Of a stretch of 64,000 nucleotides of DNA, positions 39,337 through 48,096 are shown in pieces. The number at the start of each line of letters is the position of its first letter. The stretch's first letter is position 1. The notes under the pieces are model-generated. The model saw only the letters and a program-made list of their open reading frames with translations, was not told the origin of the DNA and did no database searches. Source of the DNA: Bacteroidales bacterium (GTDB lineage Bacteria; Bacteroidota; Bacteroidia; Bacteroidales; UBA1715); contig JAGCOW010000007.1 of assembly GCA_017642535.1 (NCBI GenBank), positions 47,370-111,369 on the forward strand, written 5' to 3'. The position numbers were made by a program, and so were the translations under genes.

Positions 39337-40491
39337 ATGAAATGGCTCTTTAACATATTGGATGTTTGGCGACACGAGCTTGTACGTGTGTTGAAGGACG
39401 AAGGCGTGCTGGTGTTCTTCTTTGTCGTCCCACTTTTGTACCCGCTTTTGTACGCGTATCTTTATAATAATGAAACAGTTAAAGAGGTTCCTGCCGTAGT
39501 TGTCGATAACTGCAAGACGACGATGAGCCGCGAGTTTCTACGGAATGTTGACGCAAGCGCCGATATTAAAATCGTGGCTCACTGCGCCGATATGCAAGAA
39601 GCGGAAGAATTGATTCGTGAGCATACTGCGTATTGTCTTATTTATGTTCCTGCCGAATTTCAGAAAAACATATTGGAAGGAAAGCAATCCGTTGTGGAAC
39701 TTTACAGCGATATGAGCGGTTTGTTATACTACAAGGCCGTTCTCAGTTCCTGCACCGAGGTTTCGTTGTCGATGAACCAGGACATTAAGGCACAACGACT
39801 TGTGGGAGCAACCAAAGAACAGGCGGAAACGTTTGCCTATCCAATCAAATATAAATATGTGCCGATGTTCAATACCCAAAGCGGTTTCGCCACATTCTTG
39901 ATTCCTGCCGTGCTAATTATGATTATTCAGCAGACCTTGGTATTGGGTATTGGCATGCTGATGGGCGACGAGGAGGAACGGAGACGAAAAGGACTTGTCT
40001 TGGAACACATACAAGATAAAAAACCGCTTACGATTCTTATTGGAAAGTCGGGAGTTTATATCACGTTATATCTTTTTGTAAGCGTGTATTTGGTGTGTAT
40101 TGTCCCTCGGCTTTTCGGTTTGATTCAAATTTGGCAATGGCAAGAGTTGATAGCGATGATGTTTCCGTATATTCTTGCGTGCGTGTTTTTCAGTATCATT
40201 ATTTCAACATTTGCCAAAGACCGTGAATCGTTCATCGTGTTGTTCGTGTTTATGTCGATTCCGATGTTGTTTATGACAGGTATTTCGTGGCCAGGTTCGT
40301 CTATTCCAGCCGTATGGAAAGCACTTTCGTACGCATTCCCCTCAACCTTGGGAGTGAATGCCTTTGCTCGCATCACCGAAATGGGTGCGTTGATGGAAGA
40401 TGTCCGTCCTGAAATAATCGGTTTATGGATTCAGACAGTGGTTTTCTTCGTGATAGCGTGGATATTGTATAGGAAAGAATACAAGAAATAA
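39337..40491 (+). CDS. ABC-2 type permease, second of a pair
   Basis: 384-residue ABC-2 permease with the same topology as its neighbour: an N-terminal helix (VLVFFFVVPLLYPLLYAYL), a periplasmic domain with the MSREFLRNVDASADIK segment, then five helices with a PSTLGVNAF end region. It ends the exporter operon; a hairpin terminator follows 25 bases later. Confidence 0.88.
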   Translation: MKWLFNILDVWRHELVRVLKDEGVLVFFFVVPLLYPLLYAYLYNNETVKEVPAVVVDNCKTTMSREFLRNVDASADIKIVAHCADMQEAEELIREHTAYCLIYVPAEFQKNILEGKQSVVELYSDMSGLLYYKAVLSSCTEVSLSMNQDIKAQRLVGATKEQAETFAYPIKYKYVPMFNTQSGFATFLIPAVLIMIIQQTLVLGIGMLMGDEEERRRKGLVLEHIQDKKPLTILIGKSGVYITLYLFVSVYLVCIVPRLFGLIQIWQWQELIAMMFPYILACVFFSIIISTFAKDRESFIVLFVFMSIPMLFMTGISWPGSSIPAVWKALSYAFPSTLGVNAFARITEMGALMEDVRPEIIGLWIQTVVFFVIAWILYRKEYKK

Positions 40492-40515
40492 TTGATTTTT
40501 TATTTTTCGTTGTTT

Positions 40516-40550
40516 GTAGAACCGTCATATTATGGCGGCTCTACTATTTT
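40516..40550 (+). terminator. Terminator of the exporter operon
   Basis: GTAGAACCGTCAT pairs with ATGGCGGCTCTAC (one A-C mismatch, one G-U pair) across a 3-base loop, followed by a T-rich run. Confidence 0.7.
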
Positions 40551-40563
40551 TATAAAAAAAACA

Positions 40564-40571
40564 TATCTTTG
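40564..40571 (+). promoter_or_regulatory. -7 promoter box for nadB
   Basis: TATCTTTG, 33 bases before the nadB ATG and just after the exporter terminator. Confidence 0.65.
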
Positions 40572-40604
40572 CAATGATATTGTTTTTCATAATAAAGACT
40601 GACG

Positions 40605-42176
40605 ATGAGAATTACGACAGATTATTTAGTGATTGGCTCCGGCTTGGCAGGGCTGAGTTTTGCGTTGAAAGTAGCAGAAACGGGAACGGTAACTATCATT
40701 TCCAAGACAAAGCTTGACGAAACAAATACTTCATACGCACAAGGAGGCATTGCGGCAGTGCTCAACACGTCAAAATCAGACAGTTTCGACAAACATATAG
40801 AAGACACGCTGATTGCTGGTGCAGGCATTTGCGACAGAAAAGCAGTGGAGAAAGTCATTGAATATGCACCTCACGCCATCACCGACCTCATTTCGTGGGG
40901 AACGCAGTTCGACAAAGAAGATGAAAACAAATCAGCATTCGACCTACATCGTGAAGGCGGTCATAGTATGCATAGAATCCTTCACCATCAGGACAATACA
41001 GGTTTTGAAGTACAACGGGCTTTATGTGAAAAAGTACGTGGACATAAAAATATCACAATATACGAAAACTTTTTTGCCGTTGATTTAATCACACAACACC
41101 ATTCGGGAATGCTCGTAAAACGTCATCTGACGGAAATAAAATGTTTTGGTGCTTACGCTCTTGATCTCAACACGCACAAAGTTGTGACCATTTTGGCAAA
41201 AGCCACTATGCTTGCAACTGGCGGTGCGGGACAATTGTTCTCGACCACGACGAATCCTGTTGTGGCGACTGGTGACGGTTTTGCCATGGTGTATCGGGCA
41301 AAAGGAATTGTCGACAACATGGAATTTGTGCAATTCCATCCTACGGCACTCTACAATCCGAGTGAATCGCCTAATTTCTTGATTACCGAAGCAATGCGGG
41401 GATTTGGAGCAATCTTGCGTGACAAAGAAGGTGTTGCGTTTATGACCAAATATGACGAACGGGGAAACCTTGCTCCGCGCGACATAGTGGCACGAGCCAT
41501 AGATAACGAGATGAAGAAGAGTGGCGAGGACCACGTGTATTTGGATTGCACGCATCTTGATTCCGAAGCACTCAAGGAACATTTTCCGCACATATACAAA
41601 AAATGTTTGAGCATAGGCATCGACATTACCAAAGAAATGATTCCTGTAACTCCGGCGGCACATTATTTCTGCGGAGGTGTAAAAGTTGATTTGGAAGGAC
41701 GGACATCGATAAAATATTTGTATGCGGCAGGTGAAACCACGTGTACAGGACTTCATGGCGGAAACCGACTTGCTTCGAACAGTTTATTGGAAGCAATTGC
41801 TTATGCCGATTTTGCGTCAAAAGCGGCAATGAAGGAAATAAAAGAAAACGACTGGCAAAAAGATATTCCCGACTGGAACGACGAAGGAACTTCGCACACG
41901 GAAGAAATGGTGCTTATTACCCAAAGTTTGAAAGAGGTGAAACAAATAATGAGCAACTATGTGGGAATCGTGCGAAGCCAAGTACGTTTGAAACGAGCTT
42001 TCAATCGTTTGTGGACAATTTATTCCGAAACGGAGGAACTCTACCAACAGTCGAAACTTTCGCGTAAACTTTGTGAACTACGTAACCTTGTGCAAGTGGG
42101 CTATTTGGTAATCAAAGCTGCCAGAGCACGTAAAGAAAGTGTGGGTGCACACTATATGGCAGACGAGAAGAAATAA
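40605..42176 (+). CDS. nadB: L-aspartate oxidase
   Basis: FAD enzyme that oxidises L-aspartate to iminoaspartate for NAD synthesis; in anaerobes fumarate is the usual acceptor. The 523-residue protein has the dinucleotide-binding motif VIGSGLAGLSFAL, NTSYAQGGIAAV, the HREGGHSMHRILH and EFVQFHPTALY active-site segments, and AAHYFCGGVKVD. The C-terminal helical domain contains the RSQVRLKRAF stretch. It stands alone: nadA and nadC are not adjacent. Confidence 0.95.
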   Translation: MRITTDYLVIGSGLAGLSFALKVAETGTVTIISKTKLDETNTSYAQGGIAAVLNTSKSDSFDKHIEDTLIAGAGICDRKAVEKVIEYAPHAITDLISWGTQFDKEDENKSAFDLHREGGHSMHRILHHQDNTGFEVQRALCEKVRGHKNITIYENFFAVDLITQHHSGMLVKRHLTEIKCFGAYALDLNTHKVVTILAKATMLATGGAGQLFSTTTNPVVATGDGFAMVYRAKGIVDNMEFVQFHPTALYNPSESPNFLITEAMRGFGAILRDKEGVAFMTKYDERGNLAPRDIVARAIDNEMKKSGEDHVYLDCTHLDSEALKEHFPHIYKKCLSIGIDITKEMIPVTPAAHYFCGGVKVDLEGRTSIKYLYAAGETTCTGLHGGNRLASNSLLEAIAYADFASKAAMKEIKENDWQKDIPDWNDEGTSHTEEMVLITQSLKEVKQIMSNYVGIVRSQVRLKRAFNRLWTIYSETEELYQQSKLSRKLCELRNLVQVGYLVIKAARARKESVGAHYMADEKK

Positions 42177-42210
42177 TGGATTTTCCATTTACCTCTGCCG
42201 AAACCCTACA

Positions 42211-42777
42211 TTATTTTGCATAAATATATTGTTCCACAACCTGTGGGAAATATTTGTATTCCAAGGCGTGAACACGTGCTGCAAGGTCTTCGGGCTTGTC
42301 GGTCGGTAATACGGGACAGGTTGTTTGAAACAAGGTTTTTCCGCTGTCAAACACCTCGTTCACCAAATGGATCGTGATTCCCGATTCCTTCTCTCCATTG
42401 GCTATGACGGCTTCGTGAACGTGAATGCCAAACATTCCGCGTCCACCATATTTAGGCAACAATGATGGATGAATGTTGATAATCCTATCTTTATATGTAT
42501 CTGTCAGAATTTGTGGAATAAACCACAAAAAACCGGCCAACACGATGTACTCGACGGATTCTTTCTGTAGAATATCATATATATAATGTGTGTCGTAAAA
42601 TTCCTGTTTGCCAAACACCGTAACAGGCACATTAAGGTTTCTCGCACGTTCAACCACGCCAGCATTGGCGTTGTTGGTAAACACTCCGATGATGGAAATA
42701 TCGGTTTGGGCAAATGAGCGAATCAAATTTTCGGCATTCGTTCCCGAGCCAGAGGCAAAAATTGCAATTTTTGGCAT
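42211..42777 (-). CDS. purN: Phosphoribosylglycinamide formyltransferase
   Basis: Transfers a formyl group from 10-formyl-THF to GAR in purine synthesis. 188 residues, normal length. N-terminal phosphate-binding loop FASGSGTNAENLI; catalytic Asn/His/Asp set in IINIHPSLLPKYGG, VHEAVI and HLVNEVFDSGKTL. The ATG at 42777 has a minus-strand promoter box 37 bases upstream. Convergent with nadB. Confidence 0.93.
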   Translation of the reverse strand: MPKIAIFASGSGTNAENLIRSFAQTDISIIGVFTNNANAGVVERARNLNVPVTVFGKQEFYDTHYIYDILQKESVEYIVLAGFLWFIPQILTDTYKDRIINIHPSLLPKYGGRGMFGIHVHEAVIANGEKESGITIHLVNEVFDSGKTLFQTTCPVLPTDKPEDLAARVHALEYKYFPQVVEQYIYAK

Positions 42778-42813
42778 AATCTTGTTAATATCTGTTTAAT
42801 AACTTTTCAACGG

Positions 42814-42821
42814 CAAAAATA
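42814..42821 (-). promoter_or_regulatory. -7 promoter box for purN
   Basis: TATTTTTG on the minus strand, suitably spaced from the purN ATG. Confidence 0.55.
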
Positions 42822-42946
42822 TAAATATTTGATTTTCAATGCAAAGGATTTTTTAAAACAAAAAGTTTATGGCGATTTTCTTTTTTGTATGAAAAAAAAT
42901 CTTTCCTTTGCAAACGAAAATAGATTAATAATTAAACTTTAAGACT

Positions 42947-43183
42947 ATGTCAGAAATCGAAGAAAAAGTAAAGGCGATTATTGTAGAAAAGCTCGGTATT
43001 GACGCAGCTGATGTTACAAACGAAGCAAATTTCACAAACGATCTAGGTGCAGATTCTTTGGATACTGTAGAGTTGATTATGGAATTTGAAAAAGAATTTG
43101 GTGTAACAATTCCTGATGACCAAGCTGATTCAATCGCTACAGTTGGTGATGCAATTGCTTATATTGAAAATCACAAAAAGTAA
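42947..43183 (+). CDS. acpP: Acyl carrier protein
   Basis: Carries fatty-acyl chains on phosphopantetheine attached to the serine of [12 protein letters not shown]. 78 residues, strongly acidic, normal length. First gene of the acpP-fabF-rnc operon; fabF starts 16 bases after its stop. A weak promoter-like TTCCTTTG at 42903-42910 lies upstream. Confidence 0.97.
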   Translation: MSEIEEKVKAIIVEKLGIDAADVTNEANFTNDLGADSLDTVELIMEFEKEFGVTIPDDQADSIATVGDAIAYIENHKK

Positions 43184-43198
43184 TTGAGAAATTTTCCT

Positions 43199-44455
43199 AT
43201 GGAGTTAAAACGTGTAGTCATCACTGGTATTGGAGGATTTACGCCTATTGGTAATTCCATAGAAGAAATCTACAAGAATTTACAAGCAGGAACGAGTGGT
43301 AGTGGTCCTATCACTCGTTTCGATGCTTCAAACTGTAAGACACAGTTTGCCTGCGAAGTGAAGAACTTCGATCCGACTCTTTTAATGGATAGAAAAGAAG
43401 CTCGGAAAATGGATTTATTCGAACAGTTTGCTATTGCAGCAACGACTCAATGTTTCGAAGATTCAAAATTAGACCTTGCAAATACCGATCTTGATCGCAT
43501 TGGCGTGATTTGGGGTACGGGTATTGGCGGTCTTAGTTCATATGAACCTGAAGTACGAGATTTCTATCTCAGTGGAACGGGAATTCCACGTTTTAGTCCG
43601 TTTACTATTCCAAAATTGATTCCTAATATGGCCGCAGGTCAGATTTCAATTAAGTTTGGATTGCGTGGTATAAGTCATTCGGTTTCATCGGCTTGTGCAT
43701 CATCGTCACACGCCATTATTGATGCAATCAACTATATCCGCCTTGGTAAATGCGACATGCTTATTTCGGGTGGTTCCGAAGCACCTATCAACATTAGTGC
43801 CATAGGTGGTTTCAACGCAATGAAAGCTCTTTCCGAGAACAATGCAGAAATGATGACGGCAAGTCGCCCGTTTGATGCTACTCGCGACGGCTTTGTCATG
43901 GCTGAAGGTGGTGTCGCACTGCTTTTGGAAGAATTGGAACATGCCAAGAATCGTGGAGCAAAAATCTATGCGGAAATCGTAGGTTGCGGATTAACGTCCG
44001 ACGCTTACCATTTAACGGCTCCTCATCCCGAAGGACGAGGAACAATCAATGTGATGAAATATGCTTTGGAAGATGCGAACATAAAACCATCTGACATTGA
44101 CTACATAAATGTTCACGGAACATCAACTCCTATCGGAGATATTATAGAATTGACCTCGATTCAGAAATTGTTTGGTGACGATGTCTATAAAACCAACATC
44201 AGTTCTACAAAATCAATGACGGGACATATGTTGGGCGCTACAGGTGCAATGGAGGCCGTGGCTTCTATTTTTGCAATTCAGACAGGCATTATCCCTCCGA
44301 CTATCAACTTCAAACAGTTGGACGAGAAAATTGACAGCAAATTGAATTTGACCACAAACGAAGCTCAACAACGCGATGTAAAATATGCGTTGAGCAACAA
44401 TTTCGGTTTTGGCGGTCACAACAGCACTATTATATTCAAGAAATACAGTGAATAA
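43199..44455 (+). CDS. fabF: Beta-ketoacyl-ACP synthase II
   Basis: Condensing enzyme that elongates acyl-ACP with malonyl-ACP. 418 residues from the ATG at 43199, the usual FabF start (MELKRVVITG); the TTG 15 bases upstream directly follows the acpP stop and is not needed. Catalytic triad: Cys in SSACASSSHAI, His in VHGTSTPIGD and His in NNFGFGGHNS. The gene end overlaps the rnc start by 8 bases. Confidence 0.96.
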   Translation: MELKRVVITGIGGFTPIGNSIEEIYKNLQAGTSGSGPITRFDASNCKTQFACEVKNFDPTLLMDRKEARKMDLFEQFAIAATTQCFEDSKLDLANTDLDRIGVIWGTGIGGLSSYEPEVRDFYLSGTGIPRFSPFTIPKLIPNMAAGQISIKFGLRGISHSVSSACASSSHAIIDAINYIRLGKCDMLISGGSEAPINISAIGGFNAMKALSENNAEMMTASRPFDATRDGFVMAEGGVALLLEELEHAKNRGAKIYAEIVGCGLTSDAYHLTAPHPEGRGTINVMKYALEDANIKPSDIDYINVHGTSTPIGDIIELTSIQKLFGDDVYKTNISSTKSMTGHMLGATGAMEAVASIFAIQTGIIPPTINFKQLDEKIDSKLNLTTNEAQQRDVKYALSNNFGFGGHNSTIIFKKYSE

Positions 44456-45164
44456 ACTCTTATTTCACATCAGACTCCTCTTTCTATCAAAAGAAGATAA
44501 AGAGTTATTTACTTTTCTCTACAAAACAATAGGACTCTGCCCCAAAAATCTGGAATTATACAAGAGATGCTTCACTCATCGTTCTTCAAGCAAAGCGTTG
44601 AAGAGTGGGAGTAACGAACGATTGGAGTTTCTTGGCGATGCAATTTTAGATAGCATTGTGGCTGGTTATCTCTTTGAAACGTATCCTGATGCAAAAGAAG
44701 GAACATTAACCGAAATGCGTTCAAGTATAGTGAAACGGAAACGTCTCAACGACATTGCCATTGAAATGAAATTACAAAAGTTCATTTTGGCACGTATTCC
44801 CAATCTTAAACAAAACGATGCTATGGGAAATTGTCTTGAGGCCTTTATAGGCACTATGTACAAGGATCTTGGCTACAAAAAGACAAAAAATTATGTGATT
44901 TCAAAAATCATTCTTCCTCATATCAATAAGGAAACACTTCCTATAATCAATACCAACTACAAAAGTAAGTTGTACCAATACGTACAAAAGAAAAAATTAG
45001 AATTACAACTTGTATCGGAACCAATGTCACAAAGCAACCGACAATTGTTCAAATCGGAGGTTTATATCAACAACGAGAAAATTTCCGAAGGCGTCGGACG
45101 AAGCAAGAAAGACGCGGAACAATTGGCAAGCAAACTTGCTCTCAAAACACTTCGTATAGCGTAA
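44448..45164 (+). CDS. rnc: Ribonuclease III
   Basis: Double-stranded RNA endonuclease (238 residues). The nuclease signature NERLEFLGDAILDSIVAG is intact, with the second acidic cluster at NCLEAFIGTMYKDLG, followed by a C-terminal dsRNA-binding domain (KSKLYQYVQKKKLELQ to SKKDAEQLASKLAL). The start is inferred as GTG at 44448 (MNKLLFHIRLLF), overlapping fabF by 8 bases, because related proteins begin with this IRLLF helix and no in-frame ATG lies nearby. Translational coupling to fabF is expected. Confidence 0.92.
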   Translation: MNKLLFHIRLLFLSKEDKELFTFLYKTIGLCPKNLELYKRCFTHRSSSKALKSGSNERLEFLGDAILDSIVAGYLFETYPDAKEGTLTEMRSSIVKRKRLNDIAIEMKLQKFILARIPNLKQNDAMGNCLEAFIGTMYKDLGYKKTKNYVISKIILPHINKETLPIINTNYKSKLYQYVQKKKLELQLVSEPMSQSNRQLFKSEVYINNEKISEGVGRSKKDAEQLASKLALKTLRIA

Positions 45165-45225
45165 AATACAAGAGAAAGGATGTGACAACGTCCCTCCCTA
45201 TATAATCTCGTTACTCACCAACGAA

Positions 45226-46626
45226 TTATTCTATATTTATCGTGATATTAAACGTCGCCGTTACACCATCTTTTTCTAAAATCAGTTTCGGTGTAATGGT
45301 AGTAATATCTGGATTACTGGTGGCACTTATCGTTGTAAGCGATATGGCAATGTTGTCCTCTGCAGAATTGATTGTTAATGAAGCGATTATAGAAGAAAAC
45401 ACCGAAAAGAAATCAGAAGCAGAAACAACATTTCCCTCCGTATCAATATAAAAACCAGAATTATATTCTCCCTTGCCAACTTCTCCATACCATATCTTTA
45501 TCTCATTGTTGTCGATTGCTTTATGAACCTGATACGTAGTCATTTTGAAACATTGACGCAAGTCTTCCGTTATATCGATGCTCGTAGCTTCCCAATCATT
45601 GCGTGGAAACGTAACGGAAAGGTCTTTCTCTATAGAAGCAGGACTCCCTTCAGGGGCAGTTTCTGGGTCTAAATAATCAACAAAATTGATTGTAACACTG
45701 TTCTCAACAATTTTGTTGTTATACAGCATATAGAATTTGATGGTCATAGTGCCGTTTGGCTTTACCTCGGTTCCCATCTGTTGAATGCTTAATTGTCCTT
45801 CCAGAACAGTGGCATATATTACAGACTCCAACAATGATGATGTATAATCTCCATTTTCATCGTAATAATAACAGGGCTCTTTGGTAATAGTTGATACATA
45901 AACTGTATTGTAACCCAATTCTCCTTTGACCAACCAGATTACATCGTCCCAAGAATTTGCCCCAAGTGCTGACAATGTCGCCTCGGCATTGAAATCATCT
46001 ACGGTAACTTGTTGTGACTGGCTTGTAACAAGATAGTCAACCGACATTGAGTTGGTGGCGACAATATGTTGCTTGTCGTTGAGGTCAATCACGGAAATAG
46101 TGAAGATAATCTTCACGCATTTGCCTTGGTATCGTAATGCCTCGGTAATTTTTGTCTGGCAGACTTCATATCGGTCATAATTTAAGTAAATGTTGAACAT
46201 ACCAATGCCTTCCTTATATGTGAATGCTGACTGAAACATACCATTATATTTCTCGCACACATCACCGTTTTTCTCCCACCAATGTCCCCAATGGTATTGG
46301 GTATTTGAGCGTATTGTGTCGGAATTGGTAGAATTATTGATTGCCAGGCAAGTGATGTCGCTTTTTTCTTTTCCTGTCAATGCACCACCTAATTGTTCTT
46401 TATCAACGCCCAAGTACGCTGCTATGGTATTAAGATCAAGTTCCACTTGTTTTGACTCATAATCTATTATTTCGCTATTGGCAAACGTTAGGGAATATTC
46501 CAACACAAGGTCTTTGTTCTCCTTCTTCTCTTTTTCTGGAGTCGGGTCGTCTTTCTTGTCACAACTCACAAATAAGGTTGTTGTACCAATGAGCAAGCAA
46601 CTTAAAAACAATGTAAATTTTTTCAT
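45226..46626 (-). CDS. Lipoprotein of unknown function
   Basis: 466-residue lipoprotein (signal FTLFLSCLLIGTTTLFVSC, then a charged Asp/Lys/Glu linker KKDDPTPEKEKKENKD). The mature region alternates short beta-strand-like segments rich in Thr/Ser and looks like several stacked beta-sandwich domains; I recognise none by name. A minus-strand promoter box at 46650-46657 shows it is transcribed on its own. Surface-exposed binding function is plausible but unproven. Confidence 0.65.
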   Translation of the reverse strand: MKKFTLFLSCLLIGTTTLFVSCDKKDDPTPEKEKKENKDLVLEYSLTFANSEIIDYESKQVELDLNTIAAYLGVDKEQLGGALTGKEKSDITCLAINNSTNSDTIRSNTQYHWGHWWEKNGDVCEKYNGMFQSAFTYKEGIGMFNIYLNYDRYEVCQTKITEALRYQGKCVKIIFTISVIDLNDKQHIVATNSMSVDYLVTSQSQQVTVDDFNAEATLSALGANSWDDVIWLVKGELGYNTVYVSTITKEPCYYYDENGDYTSSLLESVIYATVLEGQLSIQQMGTEVKPNGTMTIKFYMLYNNKIVENSVTINFVDYLDPETAPEGSPASIEKDLSVTFPRNDWEATSIDITEDLRQCFKMTTYQVHKAIDNNEIKIWYGEVGKGEYNSGFYIDTEGNVVSASDFFSVFSSIIASLTINSAEDNIAISLTTISATSNPDITTITPKLILEKDGVTATFNITINIE

Positions 46627-46649
46627 AAAAATGATTTTTTTGATTTCTA

Positions 46650-46657
46650 CAAAGATA
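46650..46657 (-). promoter_or_regulatory. -7 promoter box for the 46.6-kb lipoprotein
   Basis: TATCTTTG on the minus strand, 24 bases before the ATG. Confidence 0.6.
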
Positions 46658-46780
46658 TGAATTTTTGATATACCTTTGCTATGTCAAGTAACAAATTGAA
46701 ACTTAAAACTGCGCATCGACCCGACTCGTTGCGACCTTTGCCTGCCTATGCGTTTAGCGTAATGTTGTGACTCTTTTCGA

Positions 46781-47962
46781 TTAGTTGGACGCTTTTACTG
46801 CCTGAACAATATCGTCATATAAATCTTTCACGTCTTCCAATCCTATGCTGAGTCGCACGGTGTTGTCGCGTACGTTCATAGCGCGACGCTGTGAACCTGC
46901 AAAAGCGCCAAATATTGTTGATGCAGGGTGGATAGCCAGCGATTTGCTGTCGAAAAGATTGGTTGCGCGACTGATAAGTTTCAAATTATCGATAAAAGCA
47001 AACGCATGCTGTTTGTCTTCCAAATCAATGGTGAGCATTGCTCCAAATGTTCCTCCAAATTGAGCTTTTGCCAGCGTGTGGAACACGTTGTCGCTCAGTC
47101 CGACGTAATTTACATCTATAATTTCGGGAACTTGTTTCAACCTTCGGGCAAGTTCGAGGGCGTTGTTTGCCTGCGTGCGGTAACGCATATCCAATGTTTC
47201 AAGGCCAAGTGTCTGCATAAAAGCGACCTGAGGCGTCATATAACTACCAATGTTATAAAGAAGTTCGAACTTCATATAACGGTATAATTGCGGGAAATTT
47301 CCGTAGTCAAGCACCAAGCCGCCCAATGTCGTCGCTCCGCCCGAAATGTATTTTGTGCTCGAAAGCACTTCAATGTCAACTCCTAACGCTTCCGCGCTAA
47401 ATTGCGTGAACGGAATAATAGTGGTGTCAGCGACAAGCGGAATGTTTCTCTTTTTAGTGATTGACGAAAGACTCTGAATGTCAACAACCTCGAGTTGCGG
47501 ATTGGTGATGATTTCAAGAAACACGCAGGCCGTGTTGTCGTCTATTGCATTGGCAACCGCCTCGCTGTCGAGCAAATCGACAAAGCGTGTTTCAACTCCG
47601 AACCGTCCCAAAGTGTTCGTTAATAACGAAACGGTGTTCCCGAACAGATGTGCCGAAGTAACGATGTTTTTTCCGCTCGCAGCGAGTGCAAAAAGCGTGC
47701 AGCTAATCGCCGCCATACCCGAGTTAAAGGCAAAAACGTGCTTTGCTCCACTGAGTTGGGCAACCCGTTCTTCAAAATATGCAACCGTAGGATTAGACAC
47801 ACGTGAATACGTTGGAGAATCGGTTCTGCCCACAAAAGCGTCTGCCATTGCTTTTGCCGAAGGAAAGCCGTAGGCGGCCGAATTATAAACTGGCATGTTG
47901 AGTGCTCCGTATGCGTCGGAAATCTTTTGCGACGTGCGTACTGTTTTTGTTTGTTTTTCCAT
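46781..47962 (-). CDS. Cys/Met-metabolism PLP enzyme (O-acetylhomoserine sulfhydrylase-like)
   Basis: 393-residue PLP enzyme of the cystathionine gamma-synthase/MetY family. The PLP lysine is in SSTKYISGG (Lys204); conserved SGMAAISCTLFAL and the TSAHLFGNTVSLL segment are present, with YSRVSNPTVAYFEERVA near the N-terminus. Members make homocysteine from O-acetylhomoserine plus sulfide or a protein thiocarboxylate, or act as methionine gamma-lyases; sequence alone does not decide. It is transcribed divergently from the cysK operon, with facing promoters that share a 21-bp near-palindrome, so common control with that sulfur-carrier system is likely. Confidence 0.85.
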   Translation of the reverse strand: MEKQTKTVRTSQKISDAYGALNMPVYNSAAYGFPSAKAMADAFVGRTDSPTYSRVSNPTVAYFEERVAQLSGAKHVFAFNSGMAAISCTLFALAASGKNIVTSAHLFGNTVSLLTNTLGRFGVETRFVDLLDSEAVANAIDDNTACVFLEIITNPQLEVVDIQSLSSITKKRNIPLVADTTIIPFTQFSAEALGVDIEVLSSTKYISGGATTLGGLVLDYGNFPQLYRYMKFELLYNIGSYMTPQVAFMQTLGLETLDMRYRTQANNALELARRLKQVPEIIDVNYVGLSDNVFHTLAKAQFGGTFGAMLTIDLEDKQHAFAFIDNLKLISRATNLFDSKSLAIHPASTIFGAFAGSQRRAMNVRDNTVRLSIGLEDVKDLYDDIVQAVKASN

Positions 47963-47996
47963 ATTATAATTATTGTATAATTGTCGTTTAACAGTG

Positions 47997-48004
47997 CAAA
48001 AATA
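47997..48004 (-). promoter_or_regulatory. -7 promoter box for the PLP enzyme
   Basis: TATTTTTG on the minus strand, 35 bases from the ATG, facing away from the cysK promoter. Confidence 0.55.
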
Positions 48005-48020
48005 AAAAATTTTTAAAAAT

Positions 48021-48041
48021 AACCTATTAACATAGTAGGTT
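48021..48041. promoter_or_regulatory. 21-bp near-palindrome between divergent sulfur-gene promoters (candidate operator)
   Basis: AACCTATTA, spacer ACA, then TAGTAGGTT: a 9-bp inverted repeat with one mismatch. It lies 16 bases from each -7 box, i.e. across the -33 region of both divergent promoters, the usual place for a shared repressor. Confidence 0.6.
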
Positions 48042-48057
48042 TGTATGTTAATTGTTT

Positions 48058-48065
48058 TATATTTG
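48058..48065 (+). promoter_or_regulatory. -7 promoter box for the cysK-encapsulin operon
   Basis: TATATTTG, 32 bases before the cysK ATG. Confidence 0.65.
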
Positions 48066-48096
48066 CATCGTGATTGTAAAACAAAGGTCTAAGAAA

